Origin: Owenia fusiformis
Lineage: Eukaryota > Annelida > Polychaeta > Sabellida > Oweniidae
Direction: 5' to 3'
Assembly: GCA_903813345.2 (NCBI GenBank)
Contig: CAIIXF020000009.1
Coordinates: forward strand, 5,452,030 to 5,516,029
DNA length: 64,000 nt
The translations under genes were made by a program, and so were the position numbers. Positions 1 to 15,200 of this stretch are shown piece after piece. The notes under the pieces are model-generated. The model made no database searches. It was given only the letters and a program-made list of their open reading frames with translations, and was not told the origin of the DNA. Every line of letters starts with the position of its first letter. Position 1 is the stretch's first letter.

Positions 1-258
1 AAATGGTCAGTTGGCCTACCAAAGATCAGGCATTGCTAGTAAATCATTGTGCAATACACTACTGACATCTATTTTGAACAAGAATAGTTGACAATCACCT
101 TCAAAAACCATTTCCAGGAATTGTCCATATCATAAATTTTAAATTGTCTTTGATGTTTCTCCCTACTCATAATTTAAAGTTACTCCCTATGCAATTTGCT
201 GATTTTACATTCTTTTGACAGCTGATATCTAATAATTGTAATTTTCTGACTTTTGAAG

Positions 259-3200
259 GAAGTAGAAGAGGCATCTACCCAGCCTGCTTTTCAAACTGGC
301 CCACAGGAGGAAGTTCCCATGGTCCACCCTGAGGCACAGAGACTAGACTCACTCATGGACATCATGTTTAAATATATAGACTCCCAATGCCATGATAAAA
401 GTAAGTAATACCTAGGGGGAAATGCCCATATATGGTAACCCTTAAACGATAAGGGGGCAGATCTAAGCTTTTTTCGTAGTTTGTCTTTTGATGTGAAACT
501 TTCTGGCTTTTCTTAAAATTGAAAGAGGCATGTTCAAACGAAAAAATTGTGACTCTAACCCCCTAGGGGGAGCGTTAGAGCTGGTCAAAGTTACTGAAAT
601 ACCCAAATTGTCAGTAGTTTTGACTTGAAACGATAAAGCCCTATGTTCTTCGAAAAAGAATTTTTTCATCAATAATGGCTCAATATAGTTATAAGTAAGC
701 TCAAAATACTATTGAATAACCTTTCCAATGATACCAAATACAACCTCTTATGATTGTTTGTCTCCAAGATCATAGCCCCTAACCATAGGTATAATTCTCT
801 ATAGCCTATCTGTTTAATAAGGGTTATATGTTAAAATAGCATGGAATTGGCAAGGAATCAATACATATGGAAAAGGCATTATAATATATGGACATTAGAA
901 ACATCTGTAAACATTCTAGTTGTTGTTATATGTAGATTTGGTAAGAAAATCTGATTCTAAATGTATTGAATGATATGATTTGTCGTTGCCTTTGGCTATT
1001 CAGTGATTCCTTTGATTTCTTTTCAACAATATTGATTAATTGTGTATAGTACTTGATTTTTTTGAGCAATGTAACATTGTACCATTGTAACATTGAGCAA
1101 ATTGTACCTACAAAAAACTTGAATATTCTTGAATTAATTATTTTGATAAAGGCTAAGTGTAAACACTGATATTCCCTCAGATTCAGATTCAGATCTAGTG
1201 CCCACTATTTAATGATGTACAAAGTTAAAGTAAATAATAAGTAAATTCATTCTGTTACAAAAAAATTGCAAGAAAATGGAGATAAGACGCCCATAGGTAT
1301 TAAGACAATATCAAACAATAAACCAATGACACATTTAAAAAGACTCCTGGATGTAAGTGCAATTTTTAAGTAAGTAAATATTTCTTGTGTTTTCCGGTGG
1401 TTTATTTCATGACTCATATTTATTTATTTCATATCAATTGATTTTGAGTATTACAATTGTTTTAGAAAACTGATCCACTCTGTTAATCAAAGCACGAATA
1501 GTACAAAGGCTGTGAACGGAGTGACATGTTTTATTGTTTGTTTTTCTGTAAGGAAACTTGCCCATGAAGTCATACACTGTTCAAATTAAAACCTATCAGT
1601 GAGGTCTAGATTATTTGTTTCATAGCAATACATGTCTGACGTCACGCATGATCGCATAATATTCCTAAGCAACGTGCAAAAACAAACTTCTAAAATATGA
1701 CGTCCTGGTTTGGTTTTGTCACCCGGGCTTTTAAATGAGTGAAATGTGAAACATTAGAAGCAAGAAAAGAAATCTATGATTTCTGTTTTTCTTGCTAAAA
1801 AAAACAGAATAACAAACATGTTAATTTTTTGTTTCAGATGAACTCGACTACGAAAAGTGTAAAGTTTTATACCGAGAATTCCTGAATGTATTTGACAAGA
1901 TCATACTTGCAACCCATGCTTCGTCACATGTCCAGTTTATCATGTTTTACATATGCAGGCTTAAACAGGTATGTATTAACACTTTCTGACCAATATCAGA
2001 ATGCAGCTACATGTGGTCTGAAATGCTGGTCCATGTTTTTAATGCACTTTGAAAATATGCCATTTTATCTTTGTTTTGTGCTGAATGAGTGTTATAAAAT
2101 TCTGAGAAAACTACTTGCTTATCCGTTTAACTTAAAATTTCAAAAGATACAGGAGCTAAGATTTGATTTTGGGCATGCTGGGTAAATTACATGGCAGTCA
2201 TTTTGCACTTCAAAGTGTGATATTTATCACTCTGTGTCTTGTTTAAATGTTTTCCTTATGTTAGTATTCAGTAATCCAGGTCAGAAATTTTCCCGTGTAA
2301 AATGTTTCTCTGTAGTCTACCATATGGGAAAGGATTTTTAATATTTAACAGTTTATTTATTTATTTTTTATTTATTTATAGTGGTCAGTCTTACAATTCA
2401 ATATAAAATATAAAAAAATTAATAATTAGAATTTTACCCATCCCACCTTGGGCTTATTAACCAGTGTAACAATAGGAAAAATTAATACACGGAAATCAAT
2501 ATCATATGTAATATAATGTGATTATGATCAAGGTGAAGTGAATCTGAAATGATATATTTATACAGTCTGGTTGAACTTCACCTTTAAATAGCTTTCATTG
2601 TTGATACAGATGAAGGACAATTCTTTCAACTTGAAAATCTTAAGAAGCCATTTCATAGAAATTTATATTTTTCTTTGTTCAACATATCAAATCTAAATCA
2701 GCTTTAATATCAGCCTATTAAAAAACACCTGTTGTTCGCACGCTATTGTTGCTCTCTGAAAGAATGACATAGTCTATTAATAAAACCTGTGACTGTTTCA
2801 TATTTCATTGACAGAACATCTAGCATGAGTAAATATTAATGAACCATAGAAAATCTACTTGGCTAATCCTGTAAATCATATGTTCTATTTGCATATACAC
2901 ATTCTGTATGTTATTGGCTCACACAGTGGGCCTATGTGATCGACCAGGCATCCGTCCGTCTGTTGGTCCGTCCATCCGTCTGTCAACATTGGCCGCACAA
3001 ATTAGAACTGCTATTTGGATTGAGTCATATCCACATTCATTTTATGCATATCCATAATGCCTATTCGACCTATCATCACCATTTCCCAAGTTCGCCTGGT
3101 TTTCGAGAAATTGCTGATTTTGATGTCAAAAATTTTCTGTAAATACAAGACACTTTGTTGAAGTAGAACTTTCAAATAACTTGTTTCTCTACAGCTGTAT

Positions 3201-6200
3201 GTACATTCACATTTATATGTTGAGAACGTACATAACAAAGTTTTGAAATCTGAATCTTCTTTCCATTTTGTGTATTATGGAAATAAAACACCTGGTAAAA
3301 GCATAATAGAGCCAGGCCTGTAGGGGGAGGGGGGGGGGGGGTGTTCTGACAGTTTGAGTGAAACAAAAATTCTTTCATGCAGTCTTTCACCATACTGAGA
3401 ACCATTCAAGTGATTTGTCAAAATTGTCAGATTTGAACCACCTTCCTTGGATTTTTTAAGAACTGAACTCCCCTTGGCAAAAACTGACAATGAGCCTCAG
3501 AGAGCCGGTTTGTTTCAAGGAATATTACATTTTCTACCTTTGTCTTTTTCCTGTTTATAGCCTTTATGTGATGGCTTCATAGATTACCTGTGGAAGAAAG
3601 TACAAGACCCCAACATGCAGGTTGTATTCAGACAGTCCGCAGTTGCCCACATTGCGAGCCTCGTCTCTAGGGGACTTTTCATCAATATAAGGTAATAGAC
3701 TAGATTTCATTTTGGGGATTCATTATTCGTTCAATATCTTTTTAATGTATATCTGGTACTGTTATTCAAATTAATTTGAGCCCATTTTATAATTTCATTG
3801 ACAAATTTTCTGATTTGCAAAACTTCGCCAATTCACTAATTTTCTCCACTAATTTATTGGAAAAATATCCCCCGGAAAAAAATTTCACGGCAATCCAGTT
3901 AGAAGAATGCTGTCACTGTTCAAATAACTAAGAGCTTAGTTTAATGTACATAAAATTAACGAGTGACAATGTGAAAACATGATCCTTGATTTTAAATTGT
4001 CTTTCGCCAATTTTGTATCTTTTTATTATTACAGTTCAGTAGTGATGATCCTTAATGTGATGGTTCCTTGGATTCATCGTTATATTAGTGAGACGTGCCA
4101 CAACTCTAGTCAGGCAGATATGCTACACCATGCCCCTTTCTACAGTGTCTGCCAGGGAGCGTTCTACATAATTGTATTCAGGCACAAAGAGATCTTTGAC
4201 CAGCCTAAAGGTAAAATTGACCAGTTTATTGTAGTTGTTTTACTTTTTAACTGATTATTTTTGGGGTTTCTGGGTTAAGTCTCGTCTACGTGTTTGCGAA
4301 GAACCACATTACAGATTGATATCAAATTTTCAAGGCTATGTTACAGGTTTCAAGCCAAACCATTTTGTGGATTGAACTGAAATTTTTCGGGATTTTTTCG
4401 GTATGAACGCCTACATCTGGTTCATTCTTTAGCATTCTTGGTGAATGTAAATATGGTTATTTTGGCTTTTGTCTCTAATTCTTGTTATGTCATTTCAAAC
4501 CAAACCGTTCCATGGATTGGTTCTCAAAAAGGGTTTACCGGGAATGTTTTTTTGTATGAAATGTTAAGAACTGATTATTATTTTTAGGTAAATGACATTA
4601 AGGTGAACTTTCTGTTCATAAAATATCTATTCAAGGATGCAATACTGTTCATTCTGTGTCCACCCAGCAGTTGCTACCATACATTTTGTTTCCTGTTAGT
4701 GTGAAAATATCTTAATGTGCATTATATTTGTCCATTAAGGTTATTAAGCTCTTCAACTGAAATGTTTCACTTATTGTGTCCTAATGGCTTTATAGAATCA
4801 TCTATATCTCAGCTCTTAATAATTAAATCCATTTAGTTCCATTAGTAGGATAAGTACTAAATCTGAACGCAATTGATTTTCAGTGAGTAGGACAAAAGAG
4901 AATGAAACCAAACAGCAGTAGCAAACCAATAATAATAGTTTCACATCACCAATTATAATTTGGGAGGGATATAGAGAAGCCGTCTGTTCGTTCATTCTAT
5001 CCGTATACTATATCCATATGTTCCTCAATCCATCTGTTTGTTTGTTTGTCTGTCTGGGTGATAACTCAAAATTCCTGTTTACACTGGGGGGTATCGTGAT
5101 GCAACAACACCGTGTTGTTGCATCAAGATGGCCAGACTTCCGGTGATAGATTTTTGTACGATGTTTTGTTTTCCCAATTTACACCCATTTCTAGGACGAG
5201 TTGCTCAATAATCATACACATGCAGTTAGCGCATGATCTATATTTAAAAAAACTATCATTGGTATACATGTAGCATCATCAAGAAGCGATAAATTCGTGG
5301 TTTTAATTCCTCACTATTGATGCAACAACACCACTCTGTTTCTTATCGATGATGCAACAACACCAATGTGCTGATGCAAAAACGCCAATATAATGTATCA
5401 TTGAACAACAAGAGAAACTGTTTTATGTTCTGTTTACAGGTGTGTCGAGACATGAATAAAACGTGTTGGTCAGTGGTCCATGAAAGAAACGTATTTTGTT
5501 TGGTTTCTTTGTCTATCATCAAAGTTAAAAGGATATACAAGGCAAACTAAATATCTCATTGATATTGTATCTGAAAAATAAAGATTATACATTTTCTAAA
5601 TTAAATGCCCTTGATTTACCGTATGGAAATTGCTTACAAATAACTAATATAATTTTGGAAAGACAACAGATATCAGTCATTTTGTGTTGTTAGTACCTCA
5701 ATTGAAATACTCAATTCTGATTGGTTGATGAGCGGTCAACAAAATGTATTGTTAGTACCTCAACTGAAATACTCGATTCTGATTGGGTGATTATGAGTCA
5801 AAATTATGTACTGTTGACCGCTACTAGGTACTGTTGACCGCTACTTGGTACTGTTGACCGCTACTTCTGAAAAAAAGTTTCATGACGTAACAAAAAAACA
5901 TGGAAGACGGACATTTTGTAAACGTTGATGAAAATGACTTTAGTAGGCGACAAGTACAGCAAAAATACAAATAGAAACTTAAAATTAACATTAATTCACT
6001 AACGAGTACGCTGTGATGTGCCAAATACAGAGTTAAGCTACTTGCACTGTCTCCAAATTTTCTAAAAGGTTGTGAAATGAAGCCATGCCGATTGATGATT
6101 GTCGTCTATATGTGTATTACTAGTTTACTCGGACTAACAAAACAATTGTAGACCTCTCCATTCGATCAACTGTCAAAATTATATACCTCGACTGTAAACC

Positions 6201-9200
6201 TTGAAACTACTGTTGACCTCGACCTTCGGACTCTGTCAACAGTAGTTTTTCGGTTTACAGTCTCGGTATACAATTTAGCCGGTTGACCTCTGGGGAGGTC
6301 AACAATTGTAAACTGTTGACCACTACTAGGTACTGTTGACCCCTATTTTTGAAAAATTGTTTTTTTAATGTTGAATTTTTTTTAATTTTGAAAAAATAAG
6401 TTGTGTAAAAAATTACAAGTATTCGACGGATTGGGGATTTTTTGCTAAAATATGTTCACGTGATATTCGATTATATATTCGTCCAATTATTATATTATTT
6501 GGACTAACAGAACAATTGTTAACCTCTCTTTTCGGTCAACTGGCAAAAGTGTCCTCGACCTCTGGTCTTGATCAACAGTACTTTCAAGGTTTACAGTATC
6601 GGTATACAATTTTGCCAGTTGACCTTAAGAGAGGTCTACAATTGTATATTATATCCTTCAAATTATTATATTCTTCGGACTAACAAACAATTGTTAACCT
6701 CTCTATTCGGTCAACTGGCCAAAGTGTATTCCTCAACAGTAAACCCTGAGAGTACTGTTGACCTCGACCTCCGAACTTTCAAGGATTACAGTATCTGTAT
6801 ACAATTTTGCCAGTTGACCTCAAGAGAGGTCGACAATTGTATATTGTATATCCTTTGTTATCCCACCCAAAGTATGATGTCATATATCAAGTTGAAGAGT
6901 TGTATACGCTGCTCAGGAGTTTACGCTATCCAGGAGTTGTACATTGTTCTCAAGAGTTGTATAGGATGAGTGTTGGTTTAATGATATTGCAGTTATACAA
7001 TGCTATTATATAAAGGTTATTTACTGAGAGGGATTCAATATTGGTTTTATTCCGAGAGACAATATGACATTTCCTGAGGGCCCGGGATATCTGGGATAAC
7101 TGTACCCCTATCAATTTACCTTTTTGGGCCCTTAATCTTATCACTTTTGTTTACCTTTTTACTCTGTCGGAGAGAAGGAATCCAAAGAGAGCAATGATTC
7201 TACACGTGCGTCGTGCAAGATTTCCATTAAACGTGTAACTAAACGGCCTCTCTAATAAAGTCAATTAGACGTTTTTACACGTTGGCTCTCCAAATTGGAG
7301 GAAATAAAGAATCATATCATATTATATCATAGATGAAGCAATCATCCCATCAACATAAGCTCACGAATGTCACAGTTAAACTGTTTTAATTATAATTTGA
7401 TAAACAGTGGTAACGTACATCTACTAGTTTATCACTGTTCCACAGATGGGTGACAGATAATTTCCAATAGCTCATCATGTTTACCGAGAACGGAAGATGT
7501 TTGTCCACCATTTTGAATGATACTAACTGATACAAGCTATGGAACAGTGGTTTATTAAAATAAACTAAAGCTTGCCATGTTAAAGGCGATTGAACTATGT
7601 TATAGAACAACGTCCAGTACATTAAAATATTTAAAAGTATAACTTTTTGAAAATACATATAGAGGATCTTGAATGCCTTGAGAAGAACGCAAATATGGGT
7701 AATGGGTAACGGTGTTGCAATAGTAGCATTTAGAAATCTGTTCCTCTCGAGATTTATGGTCTTCTGAAAGTATACTATTAATTGGTGTTGCTGCATCATT
7801 GCTCAAATCTAGAGGAGTGTTGTTGCATCTTCGGTTTGGTGTTGTTGCATCAATAGTGAGGAACTAAAACCGTGAACTTATTGCTTCTTGGTGATGGTAC
7901 ATGTATACTAATGACAGTTTCTTTAAATATAGATCGTGCGCTAACTGCACGTGTATGGTTATTGAGCAACTCGTCCTAGAAATGGGTTTAATTGGGGAAA
8001 CAAAATATCGTACGAAAATCTATCACCGGAAGTCTGGCCATCTTGATGCAACAACACGGTGTTGTTGCATCACGATACTCCCCAGTGTGTTTACAGATTT
8101 GATTGAGATTTTATATACCATAAGATATCTGATAAAGAAAAGTAGTGATTTAAAGGAAAGTTAAATTCTTAAGGTGGTATTTATTTACTTTTTTAGATAC
8201 ATCTCGTAATATATTTTAATATATAATTTGGGATAGAATCAATGTATAAGGTAATATCGTATCTATGATATGAATTTTATTAACAAGTCATATTCACATA
8301 TGAGTGTTTGATACCTTCTATATATATAATAATTTCAATTCAATTTATTTATTTATTCAAATTATTGACAAAGTATGACAAAAGTGTCCTACGAGGCCGA
8401 TCCTCACAGGTCAAACCATTTGACTTCAATCACAGGAATGAATACAAACATAATTAATTTAAACATGTTTTTGGAACTGAGGCTAATCAGGGGGTACAGC
8501 AGAGCATAAAGAAAATAATAGTCAGATAAGTCAAAAGAAACATATCTGTATTCTGTATTTAATTAGAGTGTTACAAGAGGGTCACATATACTGTGCAATC
8601 TTATGTGTAGGTTTTATTCTTAGAAGAAACCAAAAGAGTAATAACAGTAGTTGTACCACTTAAACTTGTTCAATAATTTAAATGAAAATTCAAATAGAAC
8701 ATTATATAAATAAAGTGACTTTACATGTGACCATTTGTATTGAGATTAAAATCATGGGTATTCCATGGTATCTTTTATAGTTTCTATCTTAGTTTGTACT
8801 TTGGATTTACTTATAAGAATGGCCAAAATACCAAAGCATAAAACGAATACCTCGCTCATAGAAATCACTGACATCCCAACTAGCAAACCTAAATTTCCAC
8901 CAATTTCAGAAACCATTGAACCTAATGAAAAATCCTCAGTTTGAGTTGTTACCTTTGTGTTCGAATCTTTGAAATAAACATTCAATCGGAGAAATTGTTC
9001 GCGCAAATCATCTCCTATATCCTTGTTTATAATTTTTTTTCCTTCAGCATCATATGCTAAGGAAGAACAATTTGAAGCTATTCTATCATGAAAGGCCTGA
9101 TAAATACTCGAATTTTCATTATAATTGACAAGTTTCATGATCATATCGCAATAAAAATGAAACTCAATCCCCTTCATTGGCCATTCCGAATCAGATAATG

Positions 9201-12200
9201 TGATGTCATACTTGTCATTTTTACAATTGTCCTTGCATTCGCAGCCTTCTTGCGCAAGAATATCTAACCAGGAAAATTCTTGTATGGAACAATTCAGTTG
9301 ATTTAAATCCTGCCTGAGTAGTGTGACATTTGGGTCACTCTTCTGCCATTCCTGTGATTGAATGTTTGCACAGAATTCAACATCTTTAGTTTTGTCATCA
9401 ACTGGTAGTGAACCTAGTATGCATCCACACCTTTTAAAAACCAGCCTCTGTATACAGGTCTGTATACAAGCTTTTGTGCTATATTTCCACTTTTCATATT
9501 TTACGTCATTATGGTCTGCACAGTCGCCCCATGGGGGACCCATCAGCTCACGTCTTTCAGCGGATAATGCAACATTGACAGTATTCCCTGCTTTGATATC
9601 AAAACCATCATTCTCTGGGTCTGGCCATGTTCCTTGTTCATGGATGACAACCCGCGCTCCTCGACTGCCACTGGTTGGGTAATCTGGGTCGTAGAAAGTC
9701 GAATGTTCTACATCAGTATCCAGATAGAGTATTAAAGACAAGCCAGCACTCGGTCCTCTATCAACGTCCAAACTGGAGATATTTGACAAAGGTCCATTAA
9801 ATGTGAAACAGCTGAAATGTTCATGGTGGCCACTTTGGTATAGTTCTTCTGTGCACATTTTACTCTGGTACTTGCAAGATGGTATGAAATCATTTTGTGT
9901 AATGTTATATCTCTGATGTTGAAAATTTTCATAGTATCCCCCATTGGTCTTGAGTTTTTTATGAGACTGATTGTATAGCAGCTGTATTTCTTCACTTGCG
10001 TTCTGTAGGCTAGAAACGTTCAACTGGTATTGTCCCAACATATAAAGCAAGTTATTATAAGCTAACATTGAAAATGCAACACTATTATTCTCTGCTAAAT
10101 CTTTCCCAAAGGTCGCCAACGCTTTCCTTGTTATAGGAGATAAAGGGCATACTGTTACTGAAGGGAAAACAGCTTCATCCTTTGCGACTCTTATACTGTC
10201 CTTTGTGTTAAACTCACAATATTTTAAAACAACCTTGATGATAAGAAACAACGCCACAATACAGCATGCAGAGGATATAAATATCCATGCAGCTTTAGCT
10301 AACTTAGATTTAGTTTGTGTGACGTTACCCCAACCGTGTGCTGAGGTGTTGCCTGCAAAGTCTCCAATTAGTGCTCTCATTTTTTACTGCAGTTTACATG
10401 TTGGAGAATAGTACATGGCATTGTGTCTTTGTATATGTATATAAATGTACTTCTCAATTTACATAACTCATTTATTTGCTTTTGTGTGGTTTCCTCAGAT
10501 ATGTCCTTTTAATCACCCTGGTGTCCTCAAAATATTTATACCTATTTAATCAATGAATGGCATAAATATAATTGTAATCCATTTTGAATGGAATAAGGTA
10601 CCCATTGAAATATCATCTAAGGATTAGAATTATATTTGAAACATATATTTTTATTAGAGATTTCCCATTTCTTTAATCCTAGTACTGTTTACAGTATATT
10701 GACTTTAAGTGTACTGCCTAATAGTGTGGTCTTACCCCGGGGGGTTCACTATATATAAACCTTGACGGGGATCCTCGGCGCATGTGGGGTACCTTTTTCA
10801 ACGTTTGGTATGGCAATGGACCCATATTTTAGGATTTGGTATGGGAATGCCCGGAAATTTCTGACTTCTGAGGTATGGCAATGGTCGGACTTTTGCTCTT
10901 CTGGTATGAGAATGGTCGTTGTAGATACGTTACCTAACATTTGTGGTATGGCATTGGTCCAGTAGTTGCAAATTTGAAGTTGTTTTGGATTGTTTCCCGA
11001 AGTATCTTCTTTTCCAGGGCCTTCTTCACTTTTGAATTTTATATGGTATGGCATTGGTCCTACATTTTGACATTTGGTATGGCATTGGTCCCATAATTGG
11101 GCATTTGGTATGGCATTGGTCCTATATTTGGACATTTGGTATGGCATTGGTCCTATATTTGGACATTTGGTATGGCCTTTGGGGGTTATTTTGGTTGGTA
11201 TGGGAACATATTGAAATTTGACAGATTGGTATGGGAACATATTGATATTTGAGGCTTCAGCCTAGGACCCCCGTCGAGTTTTAATACAGTGAACCCCCCG
11301 GGGGTCTTACAGCCCTTCTAGATGGTTCATTCGCAGCCAGTACGATATCATTAGATTCATAGAGTTCTATTTGAAATAATGGTCATGTGATTTTTGTTGA
11401 TGGATCCATTAACATTAATTTTTCAGCTGAAACATTTTAAGATCAATTTACTGAATACACACCTGCATTAATTCCGTTAGGCCTGCAATATGAGAAACAA
11501 TTGATGATTAATTATTCTAATGGGTAAAGCTTATACAATTGCCATTTTGACTCTGGCTGGCTGGCTCGCTGGCTGGATGGCGAAAATCCAAAATAGTTCA
11601 TTTGAAATTTATTCAACATGCCTTAAATCTAATCAGTTCTGAATTTTCATAAAGAGAAACATCGCTGAAAATTTGAGGGGAGGTTTGGAGGCCGTTTAAT
11701 GTTGAATATTAACCATCGTTGTCATAAAAAATTGCCACGAAATCTAAAGGACGATTCTCGTTTTAGAGAACAGTCTCCTGGGCTTATAATTTTTTTCATG
11801 AAGAAATATAGAAATATTACCCAAATTAAACTATGAATATTCAAAAGAGGACATTTAAATCTACAAGATGTAAAATAACAAATTGGTCGGAAGCAGGGAT
11901 AACGCTCAATTAGACCGATTTAATAAAATACAAGTCTTGATTTGGGGAAAGAAGTTCATCAGTGTACTGCGCTAATATTTTTTTGCGAGAAATCTAGAAA
12001 TATTACCCAAATTAAATTATGACTATTCAAAAGAAGACATTCAAATCTATATTATGTAAAAAAAATCTAATTTGTCCGAAGCAGGGATAATGCTCATTTA
12101 GATTGATGAACTTCGTTCTCCAAACCGAGAATCGTCCTTTACATAAAGATAAATGACTCTGGAATTTTCTGGAAATCTCTGAATTGTTTTTCCATTTTTG

Positions 12201-15200
12201 TGTGGCCACCCTTGAATATGACTACAATATGATTGAAAATGCATGCTACTGTTTTATGGAAGAAAGATATAGTCTCCTGTTTAAGAACCCCTATTTTTAC
12301 TATTGAAATGGATTCTACCAATACTCTCCCGCATGAACTTAACGTTTGGGCCAACTTGACTTGGGCCAAATATTGAACTACAGTAAAACCTGTATATCTT
12401 GAAATGTGAACACCTTCCACTTTGAACACTTTTGGCTGGCCCCAGTGGTATTTAGATTGTACAAATTTAACATGAACATATTTTCGCCAGTAGAGTATAA
12501 TCACTTGTGATAGCATTCAAAAAAAAGTGTGAATCATTTAGAATAGTGTAAAATCAGTGTTATTTGAATAACTGAATGTCGGATTAATTTCATTCCTATT
12601 ATTTCCAGGGTTTGAATTCTTGCAAGGTCTCAAGCTTCAGAGCATAGTAACTTGCCGTCTGAATCCACTCAAGTTTTGCCTCGACATCGTCGCAAGAACC
12701 TTCGCATCTATAACAAGGTATGTTTTGTTATATAATTCAAGCAGATTCCCGACCAAGTTGTAGATGATATGGAGAGTGATCGCAGAATGTTTCCAGAGAT
12801 TGTTATAAATAGATTCAGTTAACCACTTTTCATTTTTTGGCATGATATTTAATTTATTATTTGAAATTTTTTCAGTAAATGAAATGGAGGTTGATTAATA
12901 ATGGACATGTAGATTATGAAAGATTTCTTCAAATCTATGACTGACTTTCTGCAAAATCTAGTGGTCCAATTTTCAAATGAAATGAACATAGTAAAACATT
13001 CAGGATTGTTGTTACAGAATTAGAAATACTGTTGTATACATCAGATATTCAGAATTGTTATGTTACCACCAAAATTGGTAACATATTGTTATTGTTACTT
13101 TTTTGTGGCAGCAATCAGGGCTTAGGTGTTCAGCATCTGTAACAAATAGTAGGTGGTGACATTTTGCGTTTTGTGTCCATTCACATATCCATAAATTGAC
13201 ACCAATTTTAAATTTGATGTCTTATTTCAGACAACATCAACTTGCATACTGTGACACGGTGATGGAGCGTAATAAGAGGTCAAAGCTGCCTGTATTCTCT
13301 GAGAATAGAGACACACAGGGCACCGCGAAATCAAACCCACTGGATTCCTTCTTTCCATATGATCCTTATCATCTGAAAAAGTGAGTTCTTTTTTGTATTT
13401 ATTTCCTCAATTTCTTGTTAAGAACAAACTTAGTCATCCAGAAAGGATGGGTTTGAAAATATGTTATTTTGGACCCTCGTTAAAATATTACTGTCCCTGA
13501 TGTTCTCAAAATATATTGTATTTATGCAGTTTTTTGATGAGTAAATTTTGATGCTTAATATCCTATTGCTGAGACTGAATATACAATATATTTCAAATCT
13601 CAATTCATTCCTTTAAGTCAGTGGAGAAACAGTCACAAACTTACTGACTTTGAATCGAATAATCTGAAATTAAACCTCAAGTCACGAGAGAGACAACCAC
13701 ATGTTTACTAAATTGCCATAAAACACTCACAAATAAACTTTTCCTGCTAATTTCCCACAGAGACTTTTTTTCTTGCCATATCACGTAACATTTTATTTCA
13801 ATTTTCCGATTTTCCTGTATCCAAAATATTTTTCATGCGGAAAGATACAGTAAATTGAAATGAGTCACAAATCTGAAAAAATATTTTGAGATTTTTATTC
13901 TGATAATATTTTCAGATGCTTAGGAGTGAAAAAATCACAAAATGTGGTTGAAAATGAGTGTTTCTATTATTCTATTATTTCGAGGCATCGTTGAACTCAA
14001 CAAGAATTGTGTATTATCAGTTGAGAAACTGTAGTTTAGACCTAATATAAACACCATCCCAAAATGTTCTTTACTGAAATTCCATTAAATAATTTGAGAC
14101 TATGTACATTGAAGAGACATCCAAAGATACAAAATCTCCATCAAATAATCTGAAACTAAACCTCAGGTACATTGAAGTAAAGAGACACTAAAAATTTAAT
14201 GAATTTCCATTAGACAATCTGAAACTGAAAACCCTAAGTAAGTGAAGAGATACTCACAGATTTATTAACTGGTATTTAACGTGTCACATTGAACTACCAC
14301 ATTGGACTTATCAGTTGCTATAAGTATAAAGAAAATCATCTAAAGACATTACATAGTCATAGTTACCAATAGCAACTGTTGACATATACTCATTGAATAT
14401 GGACAAAATGTTTGTTTTATTTTTCTGTACAAAATAAATGTCTTTTTTACAGTTCACTGTGTTGAAGATCCTTTATTTTCATCCAGTTAGACATATTTTT
14501 CATAACCCATGAGTTCAAAATCATTTTTATATAGCTCTTGTATTCTTAACATTGTTTCTTTTGAAATTGTTTCAATTGGATTAACCTTTTCTGACCCATC
14601 ATGTATGTTCTCTTTTAGCCCTACTACTATATCTATTAATTCTCTACGTGCTACATTTTCATGAAGAGTTGGGAATATTTTTCTTGGTGGAATAACATTT
14701 CTCTGTACCAGATTTTTCCAGAATATTTTAAGACAATCTTTGAAATCCAAACCACAATTTTTTGCACCATTGATGTTTGTTAGAAATATGTGGACCATAT
14801 CTTTGAGATAATCCATCTTTACATCAAACTTTTCAGTGAATGTTATATTTTCAGCTATGTTCACTGAATCAAGTAGGTATTTCACATCATTGTTGAATGA
14901 TTCCATTTTTCCGATGAAGTCATAGTCTATCATACAAGGATGACAAGTCCTGTACATCATGTCAAAATGCATGTCTGGTTTCTTATTGGACTCTTCCTGC
15001 TTGATTCTGTAATCAAGGAACTCTTGAAACGAAGTGTTATGGCCGCATTTCAAATCAGTTTCTGTTGGATTTTTACGAATTTTTTTCATGATTGGCCTAC
15101 CCTGGTGTTTCCAAGCACCCACAGTCACACTTGCTAATTTGTCAGTATGTGCAGATAACAGCCTCTTTATTGGATCACGGACAAACACAATCTTTTTGTA

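Noticed and set aside
2936-3142. 68-residue frame with CCGTCTGT repeats
   Set aside because: Low-complexity repeat fragment in an RRN3 intron, no domain.
7386-7799. 137-residue minus-strand open frame in the 3-kb TIR element
   Set aside because: No recognisable domain, and it starts within the GATGCAACAACACC subterminal repeats. It could be element-borne but cannot be supported.
10749-11240. 163-residue minus-strand open frame
   Set aside because: It is the translation of the GGTATGGCATTGG minisatellite (repeated CHTKCPN/GPMPY-like units) inside a MITE.
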